From assembly GCF_028369105.1 (NCBI RefSeq), contig NZ_JAQNDO010000001.1:6852501-6916500 (forward strand): a DNA stretch of 64,000 nucleotides. The letters are read 5' to 3'. The notes beneath the pieces were generated by a model. The model did no database searches. It was not told where the DNA came from and was given only the letters and a program-made list of their open reading frames with translations. Below, piece after piece: positions 53,622 through 61,609 of the stretch. This DNA comes from Polyangium mundeleinium (GTDB taxonomy: Bacteria > Myxococcota_A > Polyangia > Polyangiales > Polyangiaceae). Positions within the stretch are counted from its first letter, which is position 1; each line of letters opens with the position of its first letter. The position numbers were made by a program, and so were the translations under genes.

Positions 53622-54473
53622 ATGCCCCTCGAGAGCGTTCCCGCCGCCGCCACTGCCGAAAGGCTCGTCGAGGTTCTCGAACGCGACGGCGCCGTCATCG
53701 TCGAGGGGCTCGCGACGCCTGCGGCGATGAGCCGCATCGGCGATGAGCTTGCGCCTTGGCTCACACTGCCGATCGAAAAAAGCCCGCTCGGCAACGATCG
53801 CTTCAAGGGCATGAAGACGCTACGCACCTCGAGCCTGATCGCGAAGTCGCCGGGTTGCCGCGACCTCGCGACGACGCCACGCGTGCTCGAGGTGCTCGAC
53901 CGCGTGCTCGGCCCGCAATGCGCGACCTATCAACTGTCTTGGACGCAAGCGATTCGCATCGCGCCGGGCGAGATCGCGCAGGTCGCGCACCGCGATACGA
54001 ACATGTACCCGTTCGCGCGCCCCGGGCCCGAGTGCTTCGTGAATACGATCTGGGCGCTCACCGAGTTCACGAAAGAAAACGGCGGAACAGTCGTGTACCC
54101 CGGCAGCCATCTGTGGTCCGACGCGCGCGTGCCCACCCCCGACGACGAGGTCGCGCACGTCGAGATGGCGCCCGGTTCGGTCGTGATCTACTACGGCTCG
54201 GCGTATCACGGCGGCGGCGCGAACGTGACGACCGACCGCGATCGAATCGGCATCGGGCTTGCGTACACGCTCGGCTGGCTTCGCCAAGAAGAGAACCAGT
54301 ACCTCGCGTGCCCGCCCGAGATCGCGCGCGATCTGCCCGAAGCGCTACGTAACTTGATCGGCTACGCGGGGCACTACCCGTTCTTGGGTTGGCACGAGGG
54401 CGCCGACCCCGCGCTGCACAAGGGCGCGGGGCAACGAAGGAAGTACACGACGAATCTCAAGGGCAGGGGCTAA
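53622..54473 (+). CDS. phytanoyl-CoA dioxygenase (PhyH) family protein
   Basis: A 283-residue Fe(II)/2-oxoglutarate dioxygenase. The metal motif HxD is in VAHRDTNMYP and the distal His in GSAYHGGGANVT; R in DRDRIGIGLAYTLGWLRQEENQ would bind 2-oxoglutarate. The segment GGTVVYPGSHLWSD is typical of PhyH. It hydroxylates small-molecule substrates, often in secondary metabolism. The ATG at 53622 is chosen. It stands alone between the IS-disrupted gene and a hexanucleotide repeat. Confidence 0.88.
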   Translation: MPLESVPAAATAERLVEVLERDGAVIVEGLATPAAMSRIGDELAPWLTLPIEKSPLGNDRFKGMKTLRTSSLIAKSPGCRDLATTPRVLEVLDRVLGPQCATYQLSWTQAIRIAPGEIAQVAHRDTNMYPFARPGPECFVNTIWALTEFTKENGGTVVYPGSHLWSDARVPTPDDEVAHVEMAPGSVVIYYGSAYHGGGANVTTDRDRIGIGLAYTLGWLRQEENQYLACPPEIARDLPEALRNLIGYAGHYPFLGWHEGADPALHKGAGQRRKYTTNLKGRG

Positions 54474-54490
54474 GAGCGCCGAGAATACAC

Positions 54491-54530
54491 CGGGAGCGGG
54501 GGCGGAAGTGGGAGCGGGGGCGGGAGCGTC
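54491..54530. repeat. hexanucleotide repeat tract (GGAGCG-type)
   Basis: About six copies of GGGAGCG/GGGGGCG-like 6-bp units in the intergenic space between two convergent genes. Confidence 0.7.
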
Positions 54531-54580
54531 AGGGCACACCGCCCCATCGCGCCCGCTTGCGCGGTATCGTGGGCACCTAC

Positions 54581-56857
54581 TCAGAGTCCGTTGGGGACCA
54601 CGGTCACGGTGCCAGAGCCCCTGTTTGTCAGGATGAGGTCGGCGTACCCGTCCGCGTCCATGTCCGCGGTGGCGATGGCGTTGAGGCCAGGCGAGGCGCC
54701 GGTCGTGACGACGGTGCCCGTGGTGAAGCTTCCGTTGCCGTTGCCAGTCATCGGGCGGACGCCGCCCGAGGCTGTTGTAACGAGGATGTAGGCGTCGAGC
54801 TTGCCATCGCCGTTGAAGTCATCGGCCACGACGCCCAGCGCCGAGTTGACGGCTGTCGTGGGCGCGGCGGCGGACTGAACGCCGCTCGCGAAGGTGCCGT
54901 TGCCGTTCCCCTTGAAGAAGAAGAGGTACCGGCCGGCCGCGCCGTTCGAGAGGATGTCGAGCGTGCCGTCGCCGTTGGCGTCGCCAAAGGCGATGCCCGC
55001 CGTCTGGCCGTTGACGGCGTTGGTGTAGGAGACGGGTGCGGCGAACGAGCCGTTGCCCTGGTTGATGAGGGTCGACAGGCGTGCGCTGGCGGGGCTCGTC
55101 ACCACGAGATCGGAGAAGCCATCGCCGTTCAGATCACGGCAGGCGATGGTCGACTGCACGCCGCCGGTGTTCGGGATGGTGATGAACGTGGGCGCGCCGA
55201 AGCTGCCCGCGCCGGTGCCGAAAAGCACGCTCACCTGGCTCAGGGTCACGCTGGTGGTGGCGATGTCGACCAGCCCATCGTGATCGAAGTCGCCGGCGCA
55301 GAGGTGGACGGAGCCCGGGGTGCCGGTGGTGAAGTTCGTCGGCGCGTCGAAGGTTCCGGGCGCGCTCGGGCCAAGGTTTCGGTAGACGCTGATGCTCCCG
55401 TTGCTGAGGAGCAGGTTGGTCTGGCCGTTGACGGTGACGGCGTCGAGCCACCCGTCACCGTCCACGTCCGCGGCCACGACCGCGTTGCTGGAGAGCGGAG
55501 CGCCCGTGTAGTTGACCTCCGCCTGGACGGTTGCGTCGCCGTTGCCGAGGAAAGCGGAGAACGAGCCGGAGGGGGTCACGATCGATCCGGATTCGGCGTT
55601 GGCCACCAGGATGTCGAGCTTGCCGTCGCCATTCACATCGGCGACCGCCGGAGCCAGCGGGTTGTGGTTCGCGGGGACGCTGATCGGCGTGCCGGGGACC
55701 TGACCGGAGGGCGCGGCCTGGCAGGTACCGTTCGAGCAGATTTCGCCCGTCGCGCACGCGATGCCGCAGGCGCCGCAGCTATCGGCGTCGCTCTGGAGGT
55801 TCACCTCGCAGCCGTCGGACGAGTTCCCGTTGCAGTCCCCGAGGGGGCCGGTGCAAGCCTCGCAATGGGTCCCCTCATAGGTGGGCGCGCACTGGCAGGT
55901 GTAGCTGCCCACGCCGTCGGTGCAGCTGCCGCCGTTCTGGCACGGGCTCGCGGCGCACTCGTCGATATTGGTCTCGCAGTTGGTGCCGGTGTAGCCGGGA
56001 GCGCACGCGCAGGTGTAGCTATTGATGCCGTCGGTGCATGTGCCGCCATTCTGGCACGGGCTTGCGGCGCACTCGTCGATGTTGGTCTCGCAGTTGGTGC
56101 CGGTGAAGCCAGGCGCGCATTCGCAGGTGTAGCTATTGATGCCGTCGGTGCATGTGCCGCCATTCTGGCACGGGCTTGCGGCGCACTCGTCGATGTTGAT
56201 CTCGCAGTTGGTGCCGGTGAAGCCGGGAGCGCACGCGCAGGTGTAGTTATTGATGCCGTCGGTGCATGTGCCGCCGTTCAGGCACGGGCTTGCGGCGCAC
56301 TCGTCGATGTTGGTACAGCTCACGCCGTCGCCCTCGTACCCCGCGTTGCAGGCGCAGGTGAAGGAGCCCGTGGTATTGGTGCAGGTGGCGTTTGCGTCGC
56401 AATTGTCGGTGCCGGCGGCGCACTCGTCGACGTCGACGCAGGTGCCGCTCTGGCACGTGAGGCCGTCGCAGCAGGGCACCGTGGCGTCGCACGGCGCGTT
56501 CACGGGCAGGCAGCCCAGGCCGCTGCACGTCGGGTCGAAGAGCGGCGAGGTCGGGTCGAGGCTGGTGACGTGGTCGCCGTTGTGAGAGCTATGCGCGTTG
56601 ATACACGCCTGCTCGCTGACTCGGATGATCGTGTAGGGATGCTTCGTCGAGCTGGTCTTGTGGCAGATCTGGACCGTACCGTTGACATCGAAGTAGTTGC
56701 ACTGCTCGGCGGTGAGCGCGTCATGGACCTCGCCCACGGCCTCGTCGCCTTCGTGGCTATCGGCCTCGGAGGGGTCAGCGCTGGCGCAGCCCGCGAGGAG
56801 CAGGGCGGAGAGAGTCGGGATCGTCAGATAGGAGAGAGAGCTTTTGAGATAACGCAT
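54581..56857 (-). CDS. surface lipoprotein with EGF-Ca repeats and FG-GAP/VCBS repeats
   Basis: A 758-residue lipoprotein (LSALLLAGC). After a Cys-rich part it has five EGF modules (about residues 142-334) with the Ca-binding form NIDECAASPC...NGGTCTDG, four of them nearly identical 38-residue copies. It then has an FG-GAP/VCBS region (about 370-758) with at least six Ca-loop motifs such as VADVNGDGKLDILVA, AADVDGDGWLDAVT, CRDLNGDGFSDLVV, FGDANGDGTLDILS and ADMDADGYADLILT. Both parts bind calcium and usually mediate adhesion. Such EGF arrays are more frequent in animals than bacteria, but occur in myxobacteria. Confidence 0.9.
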   Translation of the reverse strand: MRYLKSSLSYLTIPTLSALLLAGCASADPSEADSHEGDEAVGEVHDALTAEQCNYFDVNGTVQICHKTSSTKHPYTIIRVSEQACINAHSSHNGDHVTSLDPTSPLFDPTCSGLGCLPVNAPCDATVPCCDGLTCQSGTCVDVDECAAGTDNCDANATCTNTTGSFTCACNAGYEGDGVSCTNIDECAASPCLNGGTCTDGINNYTCACAPGFTGTNCEINIDECAASPCQNGGTCTDGINSYTCECAPGFTGTNCETNIDECAASPCQNGGTCTDGINSYTCACAPGYTGTNCETNIDECAASPCQNGGSCTDGVGSYTCQCAPTYEGTHCEACTGPLGDCNGNSSDGCEVNLQSDADSCGACGIACATGEICSNGTCQAAPSGQVPGTPISVPANHNPLAPAVADVNGDGKLDILVANAESGSIVTPSGSFSAFLGNGDATVQAEVNYTGAPLSSNAVVAADVDGDGWLDAVTVNGQTNLLLSNGSISVYRNLGPSAPGTFDAPTNFTTGTPGSVHLCAGDFDHDGLVDIATTSVTLSQVSVLFGTGAGSFGAPTFITIPNTGGVQSTIACRDLNGDGFSDLVVTSPASARLSTLINQGNGSFAAPVSYTNAVNGQTAGIAFGDANGDGTLDILSNGAAGRYLFFFKGNGNGTFASGVQSAAAPTTAVNSALGVVADDFNGDGKLDAYILVTTASGGVRPMTGNGNGSFTTGTVVTTGASPGLNAIATADMDADGYADLILTNRGSGTVTVVPNGL
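55856..56311. repeat. four 114-bp tandem copies inside the EGF gene
   Basis: The 38-residue EGF units are repeated nearly exactly at DNA level, unit length 114 bp. This implies recent in-frame expansion, and copy-number variation between strains is likely. Confidence 0.85.
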
Positions 56858-57532
56858 GTCGAGTTCTCTGTTCTTGTTAAAGTGTGGGCTGCCGCGCGTC
56901 GAGCCGGCGCTGACGGAGAGGCGTCAGGTCGTCAGTTCAAGAACGATGCCACCGTGGAATACGGCTTCGGGAGGTGATGTCGAGGCAGGCCCCTGCCCGT
57001 CTTTCGGCGCGCCGGCCCGGTATCGCGGACACCACGACACGGAGGACGACGGACCTCGGACCCAGTCTCCATCTGCTGCTGCTGCTGCCTGAGCGCCTCA
57101 GCTGCGGAGAATGAGCATCACCATCCCGAGCGATCGCGGCTGCTCCGTCGAGAACGAATACGGAGTGTCGGTCCGCCAGCATGCAACGGGTCCGTGAGTC
57201 CCGTGGCAGAATAGAAGTTGTCGCGGTCATGCGCCTACGACGTCATCCGGACACATGGAAGAGCCGTCGAGGCGCCTGAACCTCATGAGGTAGGAACGCC
57301 GGCGGGAGCGGAAACGGGAGCGGAAGCGCAAGCGCGAGCGCAAGCGCAAGCGGGACGGGGATTCAGGGGATCCCGCTCGAGGACGGGGGTCACGGCATCG
57401 ATAAGCGGAGGATATCGCGGTCTCCGATCGATGGACGCTGAATGGAACGGCGCGGCGGTTGCCGCGCTCCTGCGTCCATACGCGCGCCGCAGGCGCCGGG
57501 GGGCGCCCCAGGAGCCACCGGGCGGCGAGAAA
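56858..57532. other. gene-free 675-bp interval with hexanucleotide tract
   Basis: No frame here has a start site, composition or family signature of a gene. It holds the upstream region of the EGF gene (a single TTTAACA element near 56875), a short CTG run near 57079, the hexanucleotide tract at 57303-57355 and a GC-rich hairpin GGCGCC-n4-GGCGCC near 57500. The last may act as terminator for the gene ending at 57533. Confidence 0.6.
57303..57355. repeat. hexanucleotide repeat tract (GGAGCG/AAGCGC-type)
   Basis: Eight or nine tandem 6-bp units of the forms GGGAGC, GGAAGC and GCAAGC. The same tract type as at 257-300, opposite strand. Confidence 0.75.
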
Positions 57533-59020
57533 TCACCATTGAATGGCGAACACGGCGCCCTTCGGCTGGCCGGTGCTGCTGCTCGCGCGGATGACGGCGC
57601 GGTACGTGGCGCCGTCGTAGATCTCGGGTTCGATCCAGGGAGTGGGGCCCGTGGTGACCTTCACGGAGTCGCAGTTCATATCCGAGGTCAACACGTACTC
57701 CATCATCCCTCCCCCGACGCGGAACGCGTGGCCGTAGCCGTCTATGCCGTAGATGTCGACGTGCGCCGTGTCGCCAACTTCGCAGTCCCACACCGCGGTG
57801 ATCACCTCTTTCGGGCGGTTCAAGGGGGTCGACGGGACCTCGATGTCACCGATGAAACGGGGGCATTCGCCGTCGGTCGCATAGTCGCCGTTCGTAGCGT
57901 AGACGACGGTCTGCTGGCCATTGGTTTGATCGGCGTAGTCGTGTACGTCGGAATCGTCGGCGGGGTCCAGCAAGCAGTCGTAGACCGAGCGGACGGCGTC
58001 CCTCGCCTTCTCGCGCCGCGTCGTGCTGTCGAGCACGGCAGGGCTCTGCTCGATCTGGACGCCGCCGTACGACCCGATCCAGTTGACGTAATTAAACTGG
58101 TTGCTGCCAGCGAGATCGCATCCACTCGTGTTGGACCACGCGATGTCGAGCCCTTCCCCTTGCAAGTACTCGCTGAGGATCTCCGCGACGCCCTGCCGGA
58201 ATTCGGGGAAGATACTGCCGCCGACCTGGATGTCCACGCCCGAGCACGCATGTCGATGGAACGACACCGAGTAATAGACCTGGTTCGGCACGAAGCTCTG
58301 GAGCAAGGGGAAGCTGCGCCAGCTGATGTCGGTCGAGGTGATGTGGAACTTGGCGTCTGCGCTGGGATCGTTGCTGTTGATGCCCACCACCCAGGCGCCA
58401 TTTCGCGTCGGGTTGTGGTTGTAGATGCCCTCCACCTGGTCGAAGGTGTAGTCCTCGAAGGGATGGGGCGCCGTGTAGACCACCTTCGTGTTCGCGTCGC
58501 GTGACAGGAACTCTCGGACCTTGTTCGACGAGCTGTTCTTCACCGCCGAGATGGTCGTCGCCGGCTCCGCGATCGCGGGCGCGACCCCTGACGCGTACTC
58601 GTTCGACACCGTGACGCCCGTGGCCGAGGTCGTCTCGCCGGCGAGCGCGACCCGGTTGGTGAAGAGGGTCTGGCTCACCTGGATGTCGCTCGTGGAGCTC
58701 GCCACGCCGTCCACGGTACAGAGGCCTCGGAGCGTGGTGCCGCGCTTGATGAGAAGCTGCTCTCCATAATGAAACTTGGTCGTATCGTAAGTTTCACCAG
58801 GCGCCACATAGGAATTGGCGTGCATGCTGTCGAACATCGAGGAAGGCACGCGGCACCGCTCTTTGCTGGTCATGCTCGAGTCCACGGTGACGGTGATGCT
58901 GCTCTGGTTGAGCGCCGCCTGGTTCACGCCGATGGATTCGATTCCATCACCCGCCTGCTCACCACCGCAAGCCGCGAGGGCGCAGGCGAGGACCGGCACG
59001 ATCATAGATGCATTCTTCAT
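57533..59020 (-). CDS. poly-gamma-glutamate hydrolase-like lipoprotein
   Basis: A 495-residue lipoprotein (CALAAC). The central part has the order seen in PghP-type poly-gamma-glutamate hydrolases: VVYTAPHPFEDYTFDQVEGIY, KFHITSTDISWRSFPLLQSF, YYSVSFHRHACSGVDIQVGGS, RQGVAEILSEYLQGEGLDIAW. These would supply the zinc-binding His/Glu residues of this M14-like fold. A C-terminal beta-rich domain (TAHVDIYGIDGYGHAFRVGG) is added. A surface or extracellular role in degrading poly-glutamate capsules of prey or biofilm is plausible. The ATG at 59020 is chosen for the signal peptide. Confidence 0.6.
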   Translation of the reverse strand: MKNASMIVPVLACALAACGGEQAGDGIESIGVNQAALNQSSITVTVDSSMTSKERCRVPSSMFDSMHANSYVAPGETYDTTKFHYGEQLLIKRGTTLRGLCTVDGVASSTSDIQVSQTLFTNRVALAGETTSATGVTVSNEYASGVAPAIAEPATTISAVKNSSSNKVREFLSRDANTKVVYTAPHPFEDYTFDQVEGIYNHNPTRNGAWVVGINSNDPSADAKFHITSTDISWRSFPLLQSFVPNQVYYSVSFHRHACSGVDIQVGGSIFPEFRQGVAEILSEYLQGEGLDIAWSNTSGCDLAGSNQFNYVNWIGSYGGVQIEQSPAVLDSTTRREKARDAVRSVYDCLLDPADDSDVHDYADQTNGQQTVVYATNGDYATDGECPRFIGDIEVPSTPLNRPKEVITAVWDCEVGDTAHVDIYGIDGYGHAFRVGGGMMEYVLTSDMNCDSVKVTTGPTPWIEPEIYDGATYRAVIRASSSTGQPKGAVFAIQW

Positions 59021-59067
59021 ATTGGATCTGCAATGCAGTCGCATGGAGTCTCCGGGGTAACACGTAG

Positions 59068-59108
59068 AGCGCCGAACGGTTCGGCGCTCTGCGAGATCGC
59101 GAAGCGAG
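59068..59108. repeat. 41-bp repeat, copy 1
   Basis: Begins with the near-perfect palindrome AGCGCCGAAC-G-GTTCGGCGCT, then CTGCGAGATCGCGAAGCGAG-like bases. Exactly repeated at 59726-59766 in the same orientation. Confidence 0.85.
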
Positions 59109-59725
59109 CTCGCCTCGGGGGGTGAATCGTCTGGGCTTTGCCCGGACGAGAGGGGGACGCGAGGCGTCCCCCTCGGGACGAAAGAAGGCAAGAACATCGA
59201 GCGGTTGTCAAACCGACCGATGTTCTTGGACAAATCTCACGCGGGGGCGTAGCACGCTCCTCGCGTGGCGATCGTCGGAATCTTGCTCCACGCGGATCGA
59301 ACGACTGTTTGCCGCCCGGCTGGCGTGGGCGCAGGGAAGGGGAGCGAGCGGCAACCCATCGGATATGCGGCGGCGCAGGACCTTGTGCCGCTGCATGGGG
59401 GGCGTTGCATACCAGGTTCGGGGAATCTGTGCCGTCGCGAAATCTATGCCGTCGCGAAACGCAAACACGTCAAGGGAACCGGCCTTTGGCCATCGAGATC
59501 AAGACGCGGGCCGCATCGCGCAGCCGCTCGGGTCCTTCCGGGACCCGCGCGCCTTCCAGCGGTTCGCATGCCCAGCACTGTCCGTCTTCCTTACGAACGC
59601 GCCGGTTTCCGAACGAGACGCCCGTCACCTCCCGCGAACGCGGTGGAGGAACCGGCGGGAGCCGTTTGAACATGCGCGGTGCCCCGAAGAAGGCCCATCC
59701 AGCCTTCAACCGCAACAACAGCGGT

Positions 59726-59766
59726 AGCGCCGAACGGTTCGGCGCTCTGCGAGATCGCGAAGCGAG
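59726..59766. repeat. 41-bp repeat, copy 2
   Basis: Identical to 59068-59108, same orientation; the two are 658 bp apart. Confidence 0.85.
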
Positions 59767-59840
59767 GGGCACGCAGGCGGAATCTGTCGGGGTTTCCGTA
59801 GGAATACGGCCAAGTGCCGTAACCGCTCGACCCGAAGGGC

Positions 59841-59894
59841 ACTCCCGCTCCCGCTTCCGCTCCCGCTTCCGCTACCGCTACCGCTTTGCGTCGA
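59841..59894. repeat. hexanucleotide tract followed by CCGCTTTGCGTCGA
   Basis: Seven or eight CCGCTC/CCGCTT/CCGCTA units end in the 14-bp string CCGCTTTGCGTCGA at 59881-59894, also found after the tract at 257-300. Confidence 0.8.
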
Positions 59895-59922
59895 CGAGTC
59901 ACCGCAAAAAGGGGTTGGCCCG

Positions 59923-60717
59923 TTATGTCGGCTCCTCGGGAATCTCGGGCGAGCCGGGCCAGGTGATGCCCACCTTCTGAAGGCGCCATCGAGCGCCGAG
60001 CACGCGCTCCGGTTTGGGCGTGGGGAGAAGGAGCGTCTCGAGCTCGGCGGGCGTGAACTCCGTGGGGCCTTTCAGCCTCCGGTCGACCACTGCGTCGATG
60101 ACTGCGTGGGCGGGGGCGTCTTCCGGGCGGTCGTGGTACGTCACGATCCACCCGGGGCGTGGACGATACGACTCACACGACAGCGGCAAGAGCCGCCCCT
60201 TGTGGAGCAAGCCCCACGCGGCCAGCCGGCGGGCGCCGTAGGGCGTCGGATCGTCGAAGAGCGTGCCTCCCACGCGATCGCCGTGAAGCCAGAAGCCCAC
60301 GCCGGCCCACCTCTCCCCATGCTCGTCCCCCACGTAGAGCCAACCGACGGCCATCACGAACGCGGGCTCGAGCTCGGCAGGGAGCCCTGGCACGGCCGCA
60401 CGCACGTCGTCCGGGCCGCCGGTCACCGCGTCGACCGAGAGGCGGAACTGCTGGATCGGCCCCCACCCGCTCTCGCACGCGAGGCCGACGACGCCCGCCT
60501 CGGTCCACGCGACGACCTCGTAGTTTCCTTCTACGTCGACGTTGTAGATGGCGCCTCGCTGGAGGTCGCCCGTCCACTCCATGCCGTCGGAGGCTGGATA
60601 CCAAAAGCGCGCGATCCGCCTGAGGTAGCCTTCGACGTACGCGCGCAGCGCGGCGCGGACGATGGCGTCTCGGTCGAAGACGAGGCGTCCGAAGTGGCGG
60701 GTGACCCGTTCGATCAT
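59923..60717 (-). CDS. hypothetical protein
   Basis: A 264-residue soluble protein with no signal peptide, rich in Trp and Gly (YPASDGMEWTGDLQRGAIYNVD, WTEAGVVGLACESGWG, GWLYVGDEHGERWAGVGFWLHGDRV, LLHKGRLLPLSCESYRPRPG). The Trp-rich and strand-like layout is reminiscent of myxobacterial proteins of unknown function near SUKH genes, but I cannot name it. The ATG at 60717 overlaps the stop of the small lipoprotein gene by four bases, so the two are co-translated. Confidence 0.7.
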   Translation of the reverse strand: MIERVTRHFGRLVFDRDAIVRAALRAYVEGYLRRIARFWYPASDGMEWTGDLQRGAIYNVDVEGNYEVVAWTEAGVVGLACESGWGPIQQFRLSVDAVTGGPDDVRAAVPGLPAELEPAFVMAVGWLYVGDEHGERWAGVGFWLHGDRVGGTLFDDPTPYGARRLAAWGLLHKGRLLPLSCESYRPRPGWIVTYHDRPEDAPAHAVIDAVVDRRLKGPTEFTPAELETLLLPTPKPERVLGARWRLQKVGITWPGSPEIPEEPT

Positions 60718-60830
60718 GGTGTTTCGCCTAGAGGCCTTGGATCGAGAGGCGACCCGCACGCACCCATCATCGCTGCCCCACCGAAGCCCAGCACCAGCAC
60801 GCCCAGCATTGCCGAGCGGCGTCTCGTCAT
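60714..60830 (-). CDS. very small lipoprotein (38 residues)
   Basis: Too short for most gene finders. MTRRRSAMLGVLVLGFGG is a basic N-terminus plus hydrophobic segment, then MMGAC as lipobox and a 12-residue mature tail (GSPLDPRPLGETP). An alternative ATG lies three codons upstream (60839). The stop overlaps the start of the next gene as ATGA, which makes it more likely to be a real leader gene than chance. The role is unknown. Confidence 0.5.
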   Translation of the reverse strand: MTRRRSAMLGVLVLGFGGAAMMGACGSPLDPRPLGETP

Positions 60831-60990
60831 TGCTTGCATGAAGGAGCGGATCGCACGTTGCTCGGCCGGGCGACAAGAGAAAACGAGCCAGGGGGGCTCA
60901 CGATGCGCCCGGGAACCGAGCGTCCCATGACGGTGACCTGGCGGCGGGATCCGGCGGGAGCCGCGGGAGCCGTACACAATCAGATTTCAC

Positions 60991-61430
60991 TTGCCGACAA
61001 CCGCGGCGAGCATGTCGACGAAGCCCCCGGCCCTTGCCGACAACCGCGACGAGCTCGTCGACAAGACCCCAGCCGTTGCCGACAAGCCCGGCGACCATGA
61101 CGACCAAGCCCCCGGCCCTTGCCGACAAGCCCGGCGACCATGTCGACCAAGCCCCCGGCCCTTGCCGACAACCGCGGCGAGCTCGTCACAAGGACCCCAG
61201 CCGTTGCCGACAAGCCCGGCGACCATGTCGACCAAGCCCCCGGCCCTTGCCGACAAGCCCGGCGACCATGTCGACCAAGCCCCCGGCCCTTGCCGACAAC
61301 CGCGGCGAGCTCGTCACAAGGACCCCGGCCGTTGCCGACAAGCCCGGCGACCATGTCGACCAAGCCCCCAGCCGTTGCCGACAAGCCCGGCGAGCCCGTC
61401 GACCAAGCCCCTCCTCGTTGCCGACGAGCC
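60991..61430. repeat. 42/43-bp tandem array, eleven units
   Basis: TTGCCGACA recurs at 60991, 61034, 61076, 61119, 61162, 61204, 61247, 61290, 61332, 61375 and (as TTGCCGACG) 61418, with spacings of 43, 42, 43, 43, 42, 43, 43, 42, 43, 43. Inside each unit the phrase G(C/T)CGAC(C)AAGCCC occurs twice, 21-22 bp apart, so the true repeat may be half the unit. The alternation of 42 and 43 keeps the average at 42.7 bp, four helical turns. Individual units differ by substitutions, so the array is not freshly amplified. Confidence 0.88.
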
Positions 61431-61599
61431 CGTCGCGCATGCCTTCCTCGCGTCCTACGGCGTGCTGTCATCCATGGGGGAACGAATGCCCGACCTGGCC
61501 ACCGAGCTCCAGACGGTGGTAAACGTCATGGCCACCGGGCCGCGGAAGAAGTCGCCAACGACCTGGAAGGAGCCCGCCGCGGGGCAGGCAAAGCCCTGA
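60991..61599 (+). CDS. possible repeat protein with a non-repetitive C-terminal tail
   Basis: One frame stays open across the whole 42/43-bp array (no stops to 61599). The part after the array reads ADEPVAHAFLASYGVLSS, then MGERMPDLATELQTVVNVMA, which looks like ordinary protein and not GC-bias noise. The repeat unit length shifts frame every few units, however, so the upstream part cannot be a regular peptide repeat. No start codon with ribosome site is visible. It may be a decayed gene whose 3' end is still intact. Confidence 0.22.
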   Translation: MPTTAASMSTKPPALADNRDELVDKTPAVADKPGDHDDQAPGPCRQARRPCRPSPRPLPTTAASSSQGPQPLPTSPATMSTKPPALADKPGDHVDQAPGPCRQPRRARHKDPGRCRQARRPCRPSPQPLPTSPASPSTKPLLVADEPVAHAFLASYGVLSSMGERMPDLATELQTVVNVMATGPRKKSPTTWKEPAAGQAKP

Positions 61600-61609
61600 A
61601 CGGTACACC

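Larger units (their letters stand above)
59021..59922. other. gene-free 900-bp interval flanked by a 41-bp duplication
   Basis: No convincing gene was found. Two exact 41-bp copies (59068-59108 and 59726-59766) enclose a 617-bp segment whose frames are short and of poor composition. A short direct repeat GTCGCGAAA sits at about 59437 and 59454. The segment could be a decayed insertion or a non-coding element. A hexanucleotide tract lies to the right. Confidence 0.55.

Noticed and set aside
56937-57230. 97-codon minus-strand frame upstream of the EGF gene
   Set aside because: Low-quality composition and no ribosome site; treated as non-coding.
59122-59727. 201-codon plus-strand frame and overlapping frames in the interval 59.1-59.9 kb
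   Set aside because: Poor composition in every frame, no start site and no family resemblance.
60991-61430. CRISPR array
   Set aside because: Units are contiguous with no unique spacers, and no cas genes are in the window. The same holds for the arrays at 18286 and 40553.
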